64,000 nt of DNA from Sulfurimonas sp. (GCA_027063505.1 JAMORO010000038.1:1-64000); one strand, 5' to 3'. Shown: positions 16,789-25,856, numbered from the stretch's first letter. The notes: generated by a model from the letters alone, not told the origin. Translations and numbers: made by a program.

Positions 16789-18003
16789 CTAAAAGATATA
16801 GCCCATTGAAACACTGAGTGTTTTATCTGTCTCACCAGCAGTTTTTGCGATGGCATAGTCAGTTTTAAGTACAACTTGTGGATGTGGAAAGTAGTTTGCA
16901 CCGACAGTTATAACATCTGTACTCTCACCATCTGTGCCATTGCCAAGTGAAGCTTCAGGATTTACACTCTCATACTGCACAAAGAGAGGGAGTTGTGTAT
17001 CGTAAGATGTAAGTGAAAGAAGATCAAAACTAGCATTTAGATAACCACCATTTGCTTTTTCTACCTGTAGTGGTGTTGCATCCAAACGAGTTGTTTGTGT
17101 ATAGACACCATATACTCTTAGTGCTTCATATTTATAGTCAATGTGTGCATCAGCCATAAATATCTCGTCAGCACTATAGAGTGAGATACCACTCATAAGA
17201 CCAGTAATCCCTGTATAATCAACTCTTAACACTCCAGCAACTTTTGGATCTCTATTTTTAAATGAACCACCTCGACCGCTTCTTAACCATTTGCTCCCAC
17301 TATCAGTAGGTGTAAGAGCTGTAATGAGGGCAGCTTTATACTCTACACCCTCAAGTATCTCACCATAAGCCATCGCACCACTCTCATGCCAAGTTGATGG
17401 TATAAGATACTTAGATGTAAGAGGACGCTGGACTGTGTTAAAGAGTGTAGGTTCATGTCGTTCATTTATAAGTCCCATAGGAACGAGAAAGTTACCCGCT
17501 CTAAGGTTGATGTTTTTGTTGATTAAAAAATCAAGATACATAAACTCAACGATAACTTCGCCACCTTCTGCTGCACCACCATCATTTGCTACACCGCCAT
17601 GTTCAAACTCTATCTCAGTGTTTAAGATAATGTTGTCACTAAATTTGTATCCTATATAGGGCACAAATCTATAAACATCTACAAGATTACTCGTAGTTCC
17701 ATCATCTTTTGTTGTACTTGAAGCATACATCTCACCATAGCCACCAATGCTCAAAGGAGATTGAGAGTAGTAAACTTTTGATGCAGCTGCACCTAAACCA
17801 CTAAAAGATTTTTCACTATCAACTGTTGTGTAGTTAAAACCAGTTTTAAGATCACTTGTCTCATCTGTAAGTATCTGTGTCATCTCTTGGAGCTCTTTTA
17901 CCTGCTCTTTAAGTTCTTTAATATCAGTTAGATCATCTGAAAAAGATGCTGTTGTAAGTGTTAAAAGTGTAGTAAGGCCTAAAGTTAGATTTATGTGTTT
18001 CAT
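16789..18003 (-). CDS. Outer-membrane porin with N-terminal coiled coil
   Basis: 404 residues. A signal peptide ends near TASFS, and a coiled coil (residues about 25-50, IKELKEQVKELQEMTQIL) follows that may trimerise or touch peptidoglycan. A barrel of roughly sixteen strands ends in SVSMGYIF with the terminal Phe needed for assembly. Segments such as GGYGEMYASST and LRAGNFLVPMGLINERHEP resemble phosphate-selective/DcaP-like porins. Substrate unknown. It is first in a four-gene minus-strand cluster with the FMN-binding protein. A Fur-box-like site overlaps its promoter and AGGAAA precedes the start. Confidence 0.8.
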   Translation of the reverse strand: MKHINLTLGLTTLLTLTTASFSDDLTDIKELKEQVKELQEMTQILTDETSDLKTGFNYTTVDSEKSFSGLGAAASKVYYSQSPLSIGGYGEMYASSTTKDDGTTSNLVDVYRFVPYIGYKFSDNIILNTEIEFEHGGVANDGGAAEGGEVIVEFMYLDFLINKNINLRAGNFLVPMGLINERHEPTLFNTVQRPLTSKYLIPSTWHESGAMAYGEILEGVEYKAALITALTPTDSGSKWLRSGRGGSFKNRDPKVAGVLRVDYTGITGLMSGISLYSADEIFMADAHIDYKYEALRVYGVYTQTTRLDATPLQVEKANGGYLNASFDLLSLTSYDTQLPLFVQYESVNPEASLGNGTDGESTDVITVGANYFPHPQVVLKTDYAIAKTAGETDKTLSVSMGYIF

Positions 18004-18012
18004 TTTATTTCC

Positions 18013-18030
18013 TAATTAATTAATTAATTA
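18013..18030. repeat. TAAT tetranucleotide repeat in the porin leader
   Basis: TAATTAATTAATTAATTA, four and a half units, lies between the Fur-like site and the porin Shine-Dalgarno. Changes in unit number would alter leader length or spacing, not reading frame. Confidence 0.7.
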
Positions 18031-18034
18031 CTAT

Positions 18035-18053
18035 GATTATAATATTTATTATC
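18035..18053 (-). promoter_or_regulatory. Fur-box-like operator overlapping the porin promoter
   Basis: GATTATAATATTTATTATC matches the 19-base Fur consensus GATAATGATAATCATTATC at 15 of 19 positions by my count. On the minus strand it contains TATAAT, the probable -10 element of the porin operon, so a bound repressor would block transcription. The rest of the gap to 18153 is AT-rich with no gene. Chance matches are easier in AT-rich DNA, so this needs a genome-wide comparison. Confidence 0.5.
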
Positions 18054-18153
18054 ATAATTAAAAGGAAGTATAGACAATTATTTTTTAAATGTCAATGTTT
18101 TTGATAGTTATTATTAAAACTGAGTATTTTTTGAGTTAAAGAGAAAGAGTTTA

Positions 18154-19377
18154 CTATTCTGTGTAAACTCTATTTTTCCCATTTTGTTTTGCTTGGTACA
18201 TTAGTTTATCAGCAGTGTTTAGCATATTATCAACGGTATCTGTTTTTGTTGCAACCCCGATAGAGATAGTAATCTGAATAGATGTCTGCTTATCAATAGT
18301 AAAAGTTGAATCTGCAACTATTTTACAAATTTTATTTGTTGTTTTCAGAGCATTTTCATGGGAACAGTTAGGAAGAAGTATAACAAACTCTTCACCACCA
18401 AAACGAACAAATATATCTGATTTCCTAAGTGCTTCTGTTATCGTACTTGCAACATGAATTAATGCACGATCTCCGACTTCGTGACCATATGTGTCATTAA
18501 TCTTTTTAAAGTTATCTATATCTATCATCGCAATCGCAAGAGGCTGTTTTGCTCTCTGTAGCATCTCTAATACTTTTACTCCTGCATCATAGAAATAGGT
18601 ACGGTTATGCAGTCCTGTGAGCTGATCTGTCATAGCCATGTTTTTAACTTTTTCAAACATATCACTTAGTGAAATAGCATTGTTAATACGAGCTAGGAAC
18701 TCTTCATTGAGAAAAGGTTTGGTGATATAATCATTTGCACCTGCTTTTAAAAAACGACTAATCATATAAGTGTCTTCACTTCCTGAAAGAACTAAAATAG
18801 GCAACTCTTCAAGTGAATAGTTGTCACGTATTTTTTTTACAAGTTCATAGCCATTTATTATTGGCATCTCATAGTCTGTCATTAAGAGGTCTATTTTTTT
18901 ACTCTCTGGATTATCAAGATAGTCTAGAGCTTCTTTTCCATTATTGCACTCAATATAGTTTATATTTTGTATTTTAAGGAGCATTGTTATTTTGTTAAGG
19001 ATTACTTTTGAATCATCGACAATTAAAATAGTTTTTTTACTGTTTTGTATAATTCTTTGAACTGTTTTCACAACAAATATTTTAGATATTTGACAATTTG
19101 TAACAATATAATCTGTAATATTATAAGTGAGAATTTTCTCTCTTACACTTTGAGTATCTTTATTCGTAAGAATGATGATTAATTTATTGTTTTTGGCTAA
19201 TTCTTGTATTAATGTATCTGTTTTTGGATCAAAACGAATGATATAAATATCGTATTCTAACACTCTATCTACAGTAGTACTCAAGTCAGAAATTATAGTT
19301 GCAAAATCGGGTAAAGATTCTTGCAGTCCATGGGAAAATCGCGTATCGTTGTCAATAATAAGAGTTTTATAAAGCAT
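18154..19377 (-). CDS. Response-regulator diguanylate cyclase (REC-REC-GGDEF)
   Basis: I choose the start at 19377 (407 residues): GGAAAG precedes it, whereas the upstream ATG at 19419 directly abuts a TATAAT and has no ribosome-binding site. The first receiver-like domain (about 1-115) is degenerate. The second (about 118-240) keeps TILIVDDSK, the phospho-acceptor Asp in MTDYEMP, and YITKPF. The GGDEF domain (about 255-405) has an intact FGGEEF and an inhibitory site RKSD just before it. It should make c-di-GMP when phosphorylated, with product inhibition. It is transcribed alone. Confidence 0.92.
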   Translation of the reverse strand: MLYKTLIIDNDTRFSHGLQESLPDFATIISDLSTTVDRVLEYDIYIIRFDPKTDTLIQELAKNNKLIIILTNKDTQSVREKILTYNITDYIVTNCQISKIFVVKTVQRIIQNSKKTILIVDDSKVILNKITMLLKIQNINYIECNNGKEALDYLDNPESKKIDLLMTDYEMPIINGYELVKKIRDNYSLEELPILVLSGSEDTYMISRFLKAGANDYITKPFLNEEFLARINNAISLSDMFEKVKNMAMTDQLTGLHNRTYFYDAGVKVLEMLQRAKQPLAIAMIDIDNFKKINDTYGHEVGDRALIHVASTITEALRKSDIFVRFGGEEFVILLPNCSHENALKTTNKICKIVADSTFTIDKQTSIQITISIGVATKTDTVDNMLNTADKLMYQAKQNGKNRVYTE

Positions 19378-19419
19378 AACTTTCCAATTTTTAATATAGT
19401 ATTTTTCACTTCTGTTCAT

Positions 19420-19425
19420 ATTATA
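19420..19425 (-). promoter_or_regulatory. Probable -10 element of the diguanylate cyclase gene
   Basis: TATAAT on the minus strand, about 42 bases before the preferred start at 19377. It touches the alternative ATG at 19419, which argues against that start. Confidence 0.5.
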
Positions 19426-19464
19426 GTCTTATAAATATTAAACTCATTTGAATTACTCCTATGA

Positions 19465-19470
19465 TATAAT
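19465..19470 (+). promoter_or_regulatory. Probable -10 element of the DUF695-RraB operon
   Basis: TATAAT in ATGATATAATATATAC, 32 bases before the start at 19503; divergent from the cyclase promoter. Confidence 0.5.
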
Positions 19471-19502
19471 ATATACTTAAAATAAAGTGAAGTTGGATTA
19501 AT

Positions 19503-20234
19503 ATGAGAGAATATTTTATAAGAGTTGAAGATAGTAGTGAAGTGAATATAGAGATAGACATGAGTGCATTTGGATATAGTAGTGATAATCCATGGCTTTT
19601 TAGTGTCTTTATAAAGTTTGATGCACATGATGATCAGATAAATGGTTTTGAAGAGTTTTTAGATCTCAAAGAGTCTATTATCATCGCTTTAGAATTTCAA
19701 GAGAGAGCGAAGTTTGTGGGAACTAGAATCGTTGATGGTTGGAGTGAACTTTACTTCTACGCAAAAGATTCTAAAGAGCTAGAGGCTCTTGTAACAAATA
19801 TCTTACGTGGGAGCAACTATATCTTCGAGAGTAGTGTAGTTCGCGATGCAAAATGGGACTTTCATCATAAAAACTTAGCACCAAGTGAGCTTGAGCTTTG
19901 TCATATAGAGAGTGAGAAAATTATTTTTATGTTAGAAGAGGAGGAGGATGACCTAACTGTAGTTCGTCCTGTGGAACACTATATCTCTTTTGAAGTACCT
20001 ACACAAAAAAATAGATTTATAAATACACTTAATATTGAGGGCTTTACACTCAAAGATGAGATTAGCAGTGATGAGTTTGAACATGGAATAGCTCTTGTAA
20101 AAGAGCATAGTGTAACATCAGATGTTATAAAAGAAGAGGTTTCAAATCTTTTTGAAGTGATTAAAAAGAATCAAGGATTTTATGAGGGATGGAGTACAAT
20201 GCTCGCTTGTGAACTAGGTGAAGATAGCAAGTAA
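19503..20234 (+). CDS. DUF695 domain plus RraB-like domain protein
   Basis: 243 residues, cytoplasmic. The N-terminal half (about 1-135, NPWLFSVFIKFDAHDDQ ... DGWSELYFYAKDSKEL) fits DUF695. The C-terminal part (about 165-240, GFTLKDEIS ... GFYEGWSTMLACELG) fits RraB, known in gammaproteobacteria as an inhibitor of RNase E. Related epsilonproteobacteria such as Helicobacter lack RNase E, so the partner here must be something else, or the domain has another job. It leads a five- or six-gene run with a TAATG junction to the next gene. Confidence 0.75.
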   Translation: MREYFIRVEDSSEVNIEIDMSAFGYSSDNPWLFSVFIKFDAHDDQINGFEEFLDLKESIIIALEFQERAKFVGTRIVDGWSELYFYAKDSKELEALVTNILRGSNYIFESSVVRDAKWDFHHKNLAPSELELCHIESEKIIFMLEEEEDDLTVVRPVEHYISFEVPTQKNRFINTLNIEGFTLKDEISSDEFEHGIALVKEHSVTSDVIKEEVSNLFEVIKKNQGFYEGWSTMLACELGEDSK

Positions 20235-22060
20235 TGATTAAGATTGTTGGTGTTATAAACTATATAGTCGTAATTTTTTTAAATGCTTTTACGGATCTCG
20301 GTCATAAAATCATTATTCAAAATACTATTTTTAAAGTTTATGACAGCGATATGCAAGTGGTTCTTACTGCTATTGTAAATGCACTGATTTTACTTCCCTT
20401 TATCTTAGTCTTTTCTCCTTCTGGATTTTTAGCAGATAGATTTCCCAAAAATAAGATTATGGAGTACTCTTCTGTTTTTGCTGTTGTGATTACTCTTGGT
20501 ATTACATACTCCTATTATCATGGTCTTTTCCTCCTTGCCTTTGCAATGACTTTTTTACTAGCACTTCAGAGTGCTATTTATGGGCCTGCAAAGTATGGTT
20601 ATATAAAAGAGCTTGTTGGAATAAAGTATATAAGTAGTGGTAATGCTGCTATTCAAGCGGCTACAACAGTAGCTATTCTTGGGGGTATTATCTTTTATAC
20701 AGTACTTTTTGAAGGAATGTATAGTGAAGATTTACAAACTGAAGCAGAGATTCTTCAAGCTATCGCACCACTAGGGTGGCTTTTAGTAGGGGGCTCTACA
20801 GTAGAGTGGTTTTTTGCATCACGACTACCTAACAAGATGAAAGAAGCAAGTAGTCGTAACTTTAAACTCAAACGCTATCTCAGTGGTGCTTATCTTCGTA
20901 AAAACTTAAAAACCATTACTCGTAAACGTGAAATTTTTGATGCTATTATAGCACTGAGTCTCTTTTGGTCTATCTCCCAAGTTGTTTTAGCAATCTTTGG
21001 TGAGTATGCAAAGAGTAATCTTGGTGTAACAAATACTATCTATGTTCAAGGTGTTATGGCACTTGCGGGAATAGGTATTGTAGTTGGTTCTATTATCGCT
21101 TCAAAACTCTCAAAACATTTTATAAATATGGGGCTTGTTGGAGTTGGTGCAGTAGGAATTTCTGTTGTAGTTCTCTTTGTCCCTTTTACTACTTCAATGG
21201 GTACAATGGCGTTTTTATTTACACTCTTTGGAATTTTCTCTGGTTTTTTAATGGTTCCTTTAAATGCAAGAGTACAGTACCTCTCTTCTCGTGTTCATTT
21301 AGGGACAATTCTAGCTGGAAATAATTTTATACAAAATATTTTTATGGTCTCTTTTCTGATTTTAACAACTATTTTTGCGTATAACGGAATGGATACGGAA
21401 GTTCTGTTCTATCTTATGAGTCTAGTCGGTCTCTATCTGAGTTATAGAGTACTTCAGCGATACTTGGTAGATACATTTTGGGCTGTTATGAAAATTATCG
21501 GATCTTTGAGACACAACTATCATTATGTTGGTTTAGAGAATGTTCCAAAAGAGGGAGCAGCTCTTCTTATAAGTAATCATGTAAGTTGGTTAGATTGGAT
21601 TTTGATTCAGCTACCTATCAAACGCCATATCAACTATATGATGGAAAAAGATATCTATAACTGGAGAGTTTTTCATCTTTTTTTTAAAAAAGGTGGTGCT
21701 ATTCCTATCTCTCCAAAAGGGTTTAAAGATGCTTTTAGAGAGGCTCATCAACGTCTTAAAAAGGGAAGTTTAGTTGGAATATTTGCAGAGGGTGCCATTA
21801 GTTATGATGGCTCGCTTGGAGAGTTTCATAGAGGTTATGAACTTATTGGGAGTGATTACAATGGTTCTATTATCCCTATATTTATTGATGATGGTGTTTT
21901 TGGAAGTGTTTTTGCTCGAGCAAAGCCTAAGATACAAAAATCATTTTTTAGAAGAAGAGTTATCACTATCTACTATGGCGAGCCTTTAAGTCCAGATACA
22001 TCAGCCAAAGAGTTACAGCTAGTTATTCAAAATATGAAGGAAAAGTATGAAATTAAATAA
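20234..22060 (+). CDS. MFS transporter fused to a 1-acylglycerophosphate acyltransferase domain
   Basis: 608 residues. The first 400 or so hold about twelve membrane segments of the major facilitator fold, with the loop SGFLADRFPKNK. The C-terminal 190 residues are a PlsC domain with the HX4D motif NHVSWLDW (His449, Asp454) and FAEGAISYDG. The architecture matches the LplT-Aas system, in which lysophospholipid is flipped inwards and re-acylated, but without the AMP-binding acyl-ACP synthetase part. It is coupled by TAATG to the gene before and overlaps dgkA by 14 bases, so phospholipid repair or recycling is the likely theme. Confidence 0.88.
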   Translation: MIKIVGVINYIVVIFLNAFTDLGHKIIIQNTIFKVYDSDMQVVLTAIVNALILLPFILVFSPSGFLADRFPKNKIMEYSSVFAVVITLGITYSYYHGLFLLAFAMTFLLALQSAIYGPAKYGYIKELVGIKYISSGNAAIQAATTVAILGGIIFYTVLFEGMYSEDLQTEAEILQAIAPLGWLLVGGSTVEWFFASRLPNKMKEASSRNFKLKRYLSGAYLRKNLKTITRKREIFDAIIALSLFWSISQVVLAIFGEYAKSNLGVTNTIYVQGVMALAGIGIVVGSIIASKLSKHFINMGLVGVGAVGISVVVLFVPFTTSMGTMAFLFTLFGIFSGFLMVPLNARVQYLSSRVHLGTILAGNNFIQNIFMVSFLILTTIFAYNGMDTEVLFYLMSLVGLYLSYRVLQRYLVDTFWAVMKIIGSLRHNYHYVGLENVPKEGAALLISNHVSWLDWILIQLPIKRHINYMMEKDIYNWRVFHLFFKKGGAIPISPKGFKDAFREAHQRLKKGSLVGIFAEGAISYDGSLGEFHRGYELIGSDYNGSIIPIFIDDGVFGSVFARAKPKIQKSFFRRRVITIYYGEPLSPDTSAKELQLVIQNMKEKYEIK

Positions 22061-22418
22061 ACCAAAACATAGTCTTTTTAGAAATGGAGGCTATGCCGTC
22101 GAAGGCTTTATTGATATAGTAAAAAATGAGACATCATTTAAGTGGCAACTCTTAATGCTATTTGTGATGGGGATTATCGCATGGAGTCTGCCTATTAGCT
22201 TTTCGCATGCAAGTATTATCTTTCTCTCTCTTTTTATTCCTATTCTTGCAGAAGTGGCAAACAGTGCTATAGAAAGAGTAGTTGATTTGGTGACACAAGA
22301 TTATCATATTTTAGCAAAACAGGCAAAAGATGTTGGGGCGACTATGGTTCTTTTAAGTCTTATTTTAACAACACTTATCTGGTTGGCAACTCTAGCTGTT
22401 GCATTTGAGTTAGTATAA
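22047..22418 (+). CDS. dgkA: Diacylglycerol kinase
   Basis: Phosphorylates diacylglycerol to phosphatidate at the inner membrane. The 123 residues have three membrane segments. The family motif EVANSAIERVVDLVT with the catalytic Glu is followed by AKQAKDVGATMVLLS. The start ATG is inside the 3' end of the acyltransferase fusion gene (14-base overlap). It stands beside two other lipid enzymes, which supports a shared role in phospholipid turnover. Confidence 0.95.
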   Translation: MKLNKPKHSLFRNGGYAVEGFIDIVKNETSFKWQLLMLFVMGIIAWSLPISFSHASIIFLSLFIPILAEVANSAIERVVDLVTQDYHILAKQAKDVGATMVLLSLILTTLIWLATLAVAFELV

Positions 22419-22434
22419 TATTTTAGGGGTACTT

Positions 22435-24678
22435 ATGAAGTTAGTTATTCTGTTTTTTGTTCTTTTTACATCATTATATGCACAGGAGAGACCTAAAATT
22501 GCTCTGGTATTAAGTGGTGGAGGTGCTCGTGGTGGTGCTCATGTTGGTGTTCTTAGAGAGTTAGAGAAGTATCATATTCCTATAGATATGATTGTTGGAA
22601 CGAGTATGGGAAGTTTTGTTGGTGGACTCTATGCTAGTGGTAAGTCTCCTGAGGAGATAGAGTATATGCTCACACATACCGACTGGAATCGTTATATCCG
22701 AACAGACTATAATCGCCCAGATACACCAATGCGTAAAAAAGAGAGAGATTATAAATATCAAGGACTTTTAGGGCTTGGAGTTAATGCTGAAAATAATTTA
22801 GTGTTACCTACTGGGGTACTAAAACGCCAACCTATGCTTTTAAAGTTTATGGAACTTACCCAAAATGTTCAAAATATAGATGATTTTGATAAGTTAAGTA
22901 TTCCCTTCCGTGCTGTTGCTACAAACATAGAAAATGGTGATGCCGTTGTTTTAAAGTCTGGTTCTCTCTCTAAGTCTATTTATGCTTCGAGCTCTATCCC
23001 TGGTGGTTTTCAACCTATAAATATTAATGGCATAGATCTTGTAGATGGAGGGGTTAGCGATAACATTCCAATAGCAGTAGCACGAGAGATGGGTGCAGAT
23101 ATTATCATCGCTGTTGATGTAAGTGAAAATTTTGAAAAAAATCTTGATGTGAACTCTTACTTTGTTGTTATGGGACAACTTGTAAATATTTTAATGCGAA
23201 AAAATGCTAATGAGTCTATTGCTACATTAACTTCAAAAGATATCTTACTTACACCTGATCTTGAAGGTTTTGGTGGTCTTGATGCAGATAAATATACTCA
23301 GATTATTCAAAAAGGTGCAGAGGTTGCGCAAAAGAGTAAAAAGAGATTGGAGTCTCTTTCCATAGATGAAGAGCAGTATCACGAGTATAGATTAAAACAT
23401 AGAAATAAACATCTATTTAAACTTCCGACTATTGATGCTATTGAGATTGAAAATCCAACTTATCTTTCTGATACTTCTGTCTTAAACAGAATTCATCAAG
23501 AGATAGGAGAACCTTTAGACTTAGTTGGTTTACGAAAAGATTTGCTTCACCTTTACCATATGATGATTTTTGATAGTGTTGATTATAAGTTAAAGCGAGT
23601 AGAGGGAAAAAATATACTTGTAATTATCACAGAACCAAGCTGGGATAATCATGGGGAGATACGTTTTGCCATAGGTCTTGAAGATGATTTTGTTGGACAC
23701 TCTGCTTACTCACTTAAACTAGGTTATACAATGTATGGTCTTAATGAATATGGAGGAGAGTGGAAAAATGACTTTGAGATTGGACGTTATAAAAAAGCTT
23801 ACACAGAGTGGTTTCAACCCTTAGATAGCATGCAGAGATACTATGTAATGCCATCACTACTATATGAATCAGTAACAGATATTTTTCCTCTTAATGCTAT
23901 TAATGAAACACTGCACGGAAATCAAGAACTCTTCTCAAGTCGTGGAGGAGCTACTTTAGCTGTGGGTGCCCATGTTACAACGAACTATGAGTTTGAAATG
24001 GGTCTATCTTATTATCTAGATAAAGTTAAAGTAGATAATGTGCCTATTGCAAAAACTACATTAGGAGATAGTACACTTTTAGAAGTGATAGATTTAGATG
24101 TAGACAATATTGCAATACCTTTTTATATCTCAATAAAAACAGATACTTTAGACAATGTAAATTTTCCTTCTAAGGGAACAAAAGCAGAGATAAAGTGGAC
24201 TAAAGAGATGCATAGTTTTGGAAGTGATTATGATTACGAACAGATCTATTTAGATGTGGAAAAACCTTTTTCTTTTGATACTCATAATATTACACTTTAT
24301 GCAAAATATGGAACGACCTATGTAGTTGAAGATAGTGATACTCAAAGACTATATGGAACATTTAGACTAGGTGGACTTTTTAATCTTTCTGGATATCAGC
24401 CGTATAGTTTTAATGGGGACAATGTCCTTTTTGGTGTTGTAAAATACCGCTATGAAATAAAAGATGGTGGCTTTTTTGGTTCCCTCAATGCTCCCTTATA
24501 TACTGGCTTTTCTTTAGAGAGTGGAGATGCTTGGGATAAGGGTAAATCTATTGATCTTAAATATTCTGGAACTGTATATGTAGCAGCAGATACTTTACTG
24601 GGTGCTTTATATATAGCTTTTGGTATTTCAGATGAAGGGTATGAGAGTGCTTATTTATACTTAGGAGAAAAATTTTAA
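22435..24678 (+). CDS. Patatin-like phospholipase with outer-membrane barrel (PlpD-like, type Vd secretion)
   Basis: 747 residues, very close to Pseudomonas PlpD. A signal peptide (MKLVILFFVLFTSLYA) is followed by a patatin domain (about 22-300). That domain has the oxyanion GGGARGGAHVG, nucleophile Ser57 in GTSMGS and partner Asp204 in DGGVSDN. A POTRA-like segment (about 310-400) and a BamA/TpsB-type barrel ending in YLYLGEKF follow. The phospholipase should be displayed on or released from the cell surface. Only 16 bases separate it from dgkA. Its stop overlaps the next start (TAATG). Confidence 0.9.
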   Translation: MKLVILFFVLFTSLYAQERPKIALVLSGGGARGGAHVGVLRELEKYHIPIDMIVGTSMGSFVGGLYASGKSPEEIEYMLTHTDWNRYIRTDYNRPDTPMRKKERDYKYQGLLGLGVNAENNLVLPTGVLKRQPMLLKFMELTQNVQNIDDFDKLSIPFRAVATNIENGDAVVLKSGSLSKSIYASSSIPGGFQPININGIDLVDGGVSDNIPIAVAREMGADIIIAVDVSENFEKNLDVNSYFVVMGQLVNILMRKNANESIATLTSKDILLTPDLEGFGGLDADKYTQIIQKGAEVAQKSKKRLESLSIDEEQYHEYRLKHRNKHLFKLPTIDAIEIENPTYLSDTSVLNRIHQEIGEPLDLVGLRKDLLHLYHMMIFDSVDYKLKRVEGKNILVIITEPSWDNHGEIRFAIGLEDDFVGHSAYSLKLGYTMYGLNEYGGEWKNDFEIGRYKKAYTEWFQPLDSMQRYYVMPSLLYESVTDIFPLNAINETLHGNQELFSSRGGATLAVGAHVTTNYEFEMGLSYYLDKVKVDNVPIAKTTLGDSTLLEVIDLDVDNIAIPFYISIKTDTLDNVNFPSKGTKAEIKWTKEMHSFGSDYDYEQIYLDVEKPFSFDTHNITLYAKYGTTYVVEDSDTQRLYGTFRLGGLFNLSGYQPYSFNGDNVLFGVVKYRYEIKDGGFFGSLNAPLYTGFSLESGDAWDKGKSIDLKYSGTVYVAADTLLGALYIAFGISDEGYESAYLYLGEKF

Positions 24679-25856
24679 TGAAAACAACTTTAATTATTGG
24701 TGCAGGTGGTGTTGGTCGTGTTGTTACACATAAATGTGTAATGAATAGTGATGTATTTGGAAAAATAGTTTTAGCAAGTCGAAGTATAGGACGTTGTCAA
24801 GAGATAAAGAGTGAACTCCCTGATGCAAATTTAGAGATAACTACAGTAGATGCAGATGATACAGAGGCACTTATAAAACTCATAGAAGAGATAAAAGCAG
24901 ATATAGTTATAAATGTAGCATTACCATATCAAGACTTAACTATTATGGACGCATGTATTGCTACTAAAACGCCATACTTAGATACAGCGAACTATGAGCA
25001 TCCAGATGAGGCGAAGTTTGAGTATAAACTGCAGTGGGAGCGAGATATAGCGTTTAAAGAGGCGGGAGTAATGGGACTACTTGGAAGTGGCTTCGATCCC
25101 GGTGTAACAAATGTCTTTTGTGCCTATGCTCAAAAACACTATTTTGATGAGATACATACTATAGATATTCTTGACTGTAATGCTGGAGATCATGGCTATG
25201 CATTTGCAACAAACTTTAATCCTGAGATAAACCTTCGTGAAGTAAGTGCAAATGGTCGTTACTGGGAAGATGGCAAGTGGATTACAACAGAACCGATGGA
25301 AGTAAAAATGGTATGGGATTATCCTGAAGTTGGGGAGAAAGACTCTTACCTGCTTTACCATGAAGAGATGGAGTCTTTAGTTAAACATATAAAAGGACTC
25401 AAACGTATTCGTTTCTTTATGACTTTTGGTGAGAGTTATTTGACTCATATGAAGTGTTTAGAAAATGTCGGAATGTTAGGTATAAAACCTGTAATGCATA
25501 ATGGACAGGAGATAGTGCCTATGGAGTTTTTAAAAACACTACTTCCTGATCCTGCATCTTTAGGTCCAAGAACAAAAGGAAAGACAAATATCGGTATTGT
25601 CGCAGAGGGGATAAAAGATGGTAAAAAAAGAAAGATTTATATCTATCAGGTAAGTGATCATGAGAAGTGCTATGCAGAGGTGAAGAGCCAAGCTGTAAGC
25701 TACACAACAGGTGTTCCTGCGATGATAGGTGCAAAGTTAATGTTAGAGGGTAAGTGGAGTGCTAATGGCGTTTATAACATGGAAGAGTTTGATCCAGACC
25801 TCTTTATGGAGGAGTTAAATACTCAAGGCCTACCTTGGAAGATAAAAGAGCTTTAA
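24678..25856 (+). CDS. Carboxynorspermidine/carboxyspermidine synthase (saccharopine dehydrogenase family)
   Basis: Condenses aspartate semialdehyde with a diamine using NADPH, giving carboxy(nor)spermidine, the first step of the alternative spermidine route. The 392 residues start with the Rossmann motif LIIGAGGVGRVV. Further family segments are DANLEITTVDADD, NVALPYQDLTIMDACI, LLGSGFDPGVTNVFCAY and YTTGVPAMIGAKLMLEG. The decarboxylase nspC lies 2.3 kb downstream. It follows the patatin gene with TAATG, an odd pairing with lipid genes. Its stop codon shares the palindrome TTAA with the stop of the convergent kinase gene. Confidence 0.92.
   Translation: MKTTLIIGAGGVGRVVTHKCVMNSDVFGKIVLASRSIGRCQEIKSELPDANLEITTVDADDTEALIKLIEEIKADIVINVALPYQDLTIMDACIATKTPYLDTANYEHPDEAKFEYKLQWERDIAFKEAGVMGLLGSGFDPGVTNVFCAYAQKHYFDEIHTIDILDCNAGDHGYAFATNFNPEINLREVSANGRYWEDGKWITTEPMEVKMVWDYPEVGEKDSYLLYHEEMESLVKHIKGLKRIRFFMTFGESYLTHMKCLENVGMLGIKPVMHNGQEIVPMEFLKTLLPDPASLGPRTKGKTNIGIVAEGIKDGKKRKIYIYQVSDHEKCYAEVKSQAVSYTTGVPAMIGAKLMLEGKWSANGVYNMEEFDPDLFMEELNTQGLPWKIKEL

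Noticed and set aside
16788..16901. Upstream extension of the FMN-binding protein gene
   Set aside because: It lies fully inside the porin gene and adds 38 residues with no signal-peptide logic; the ATG at 16787 gives a clean signal peptide one base after the porin stop.
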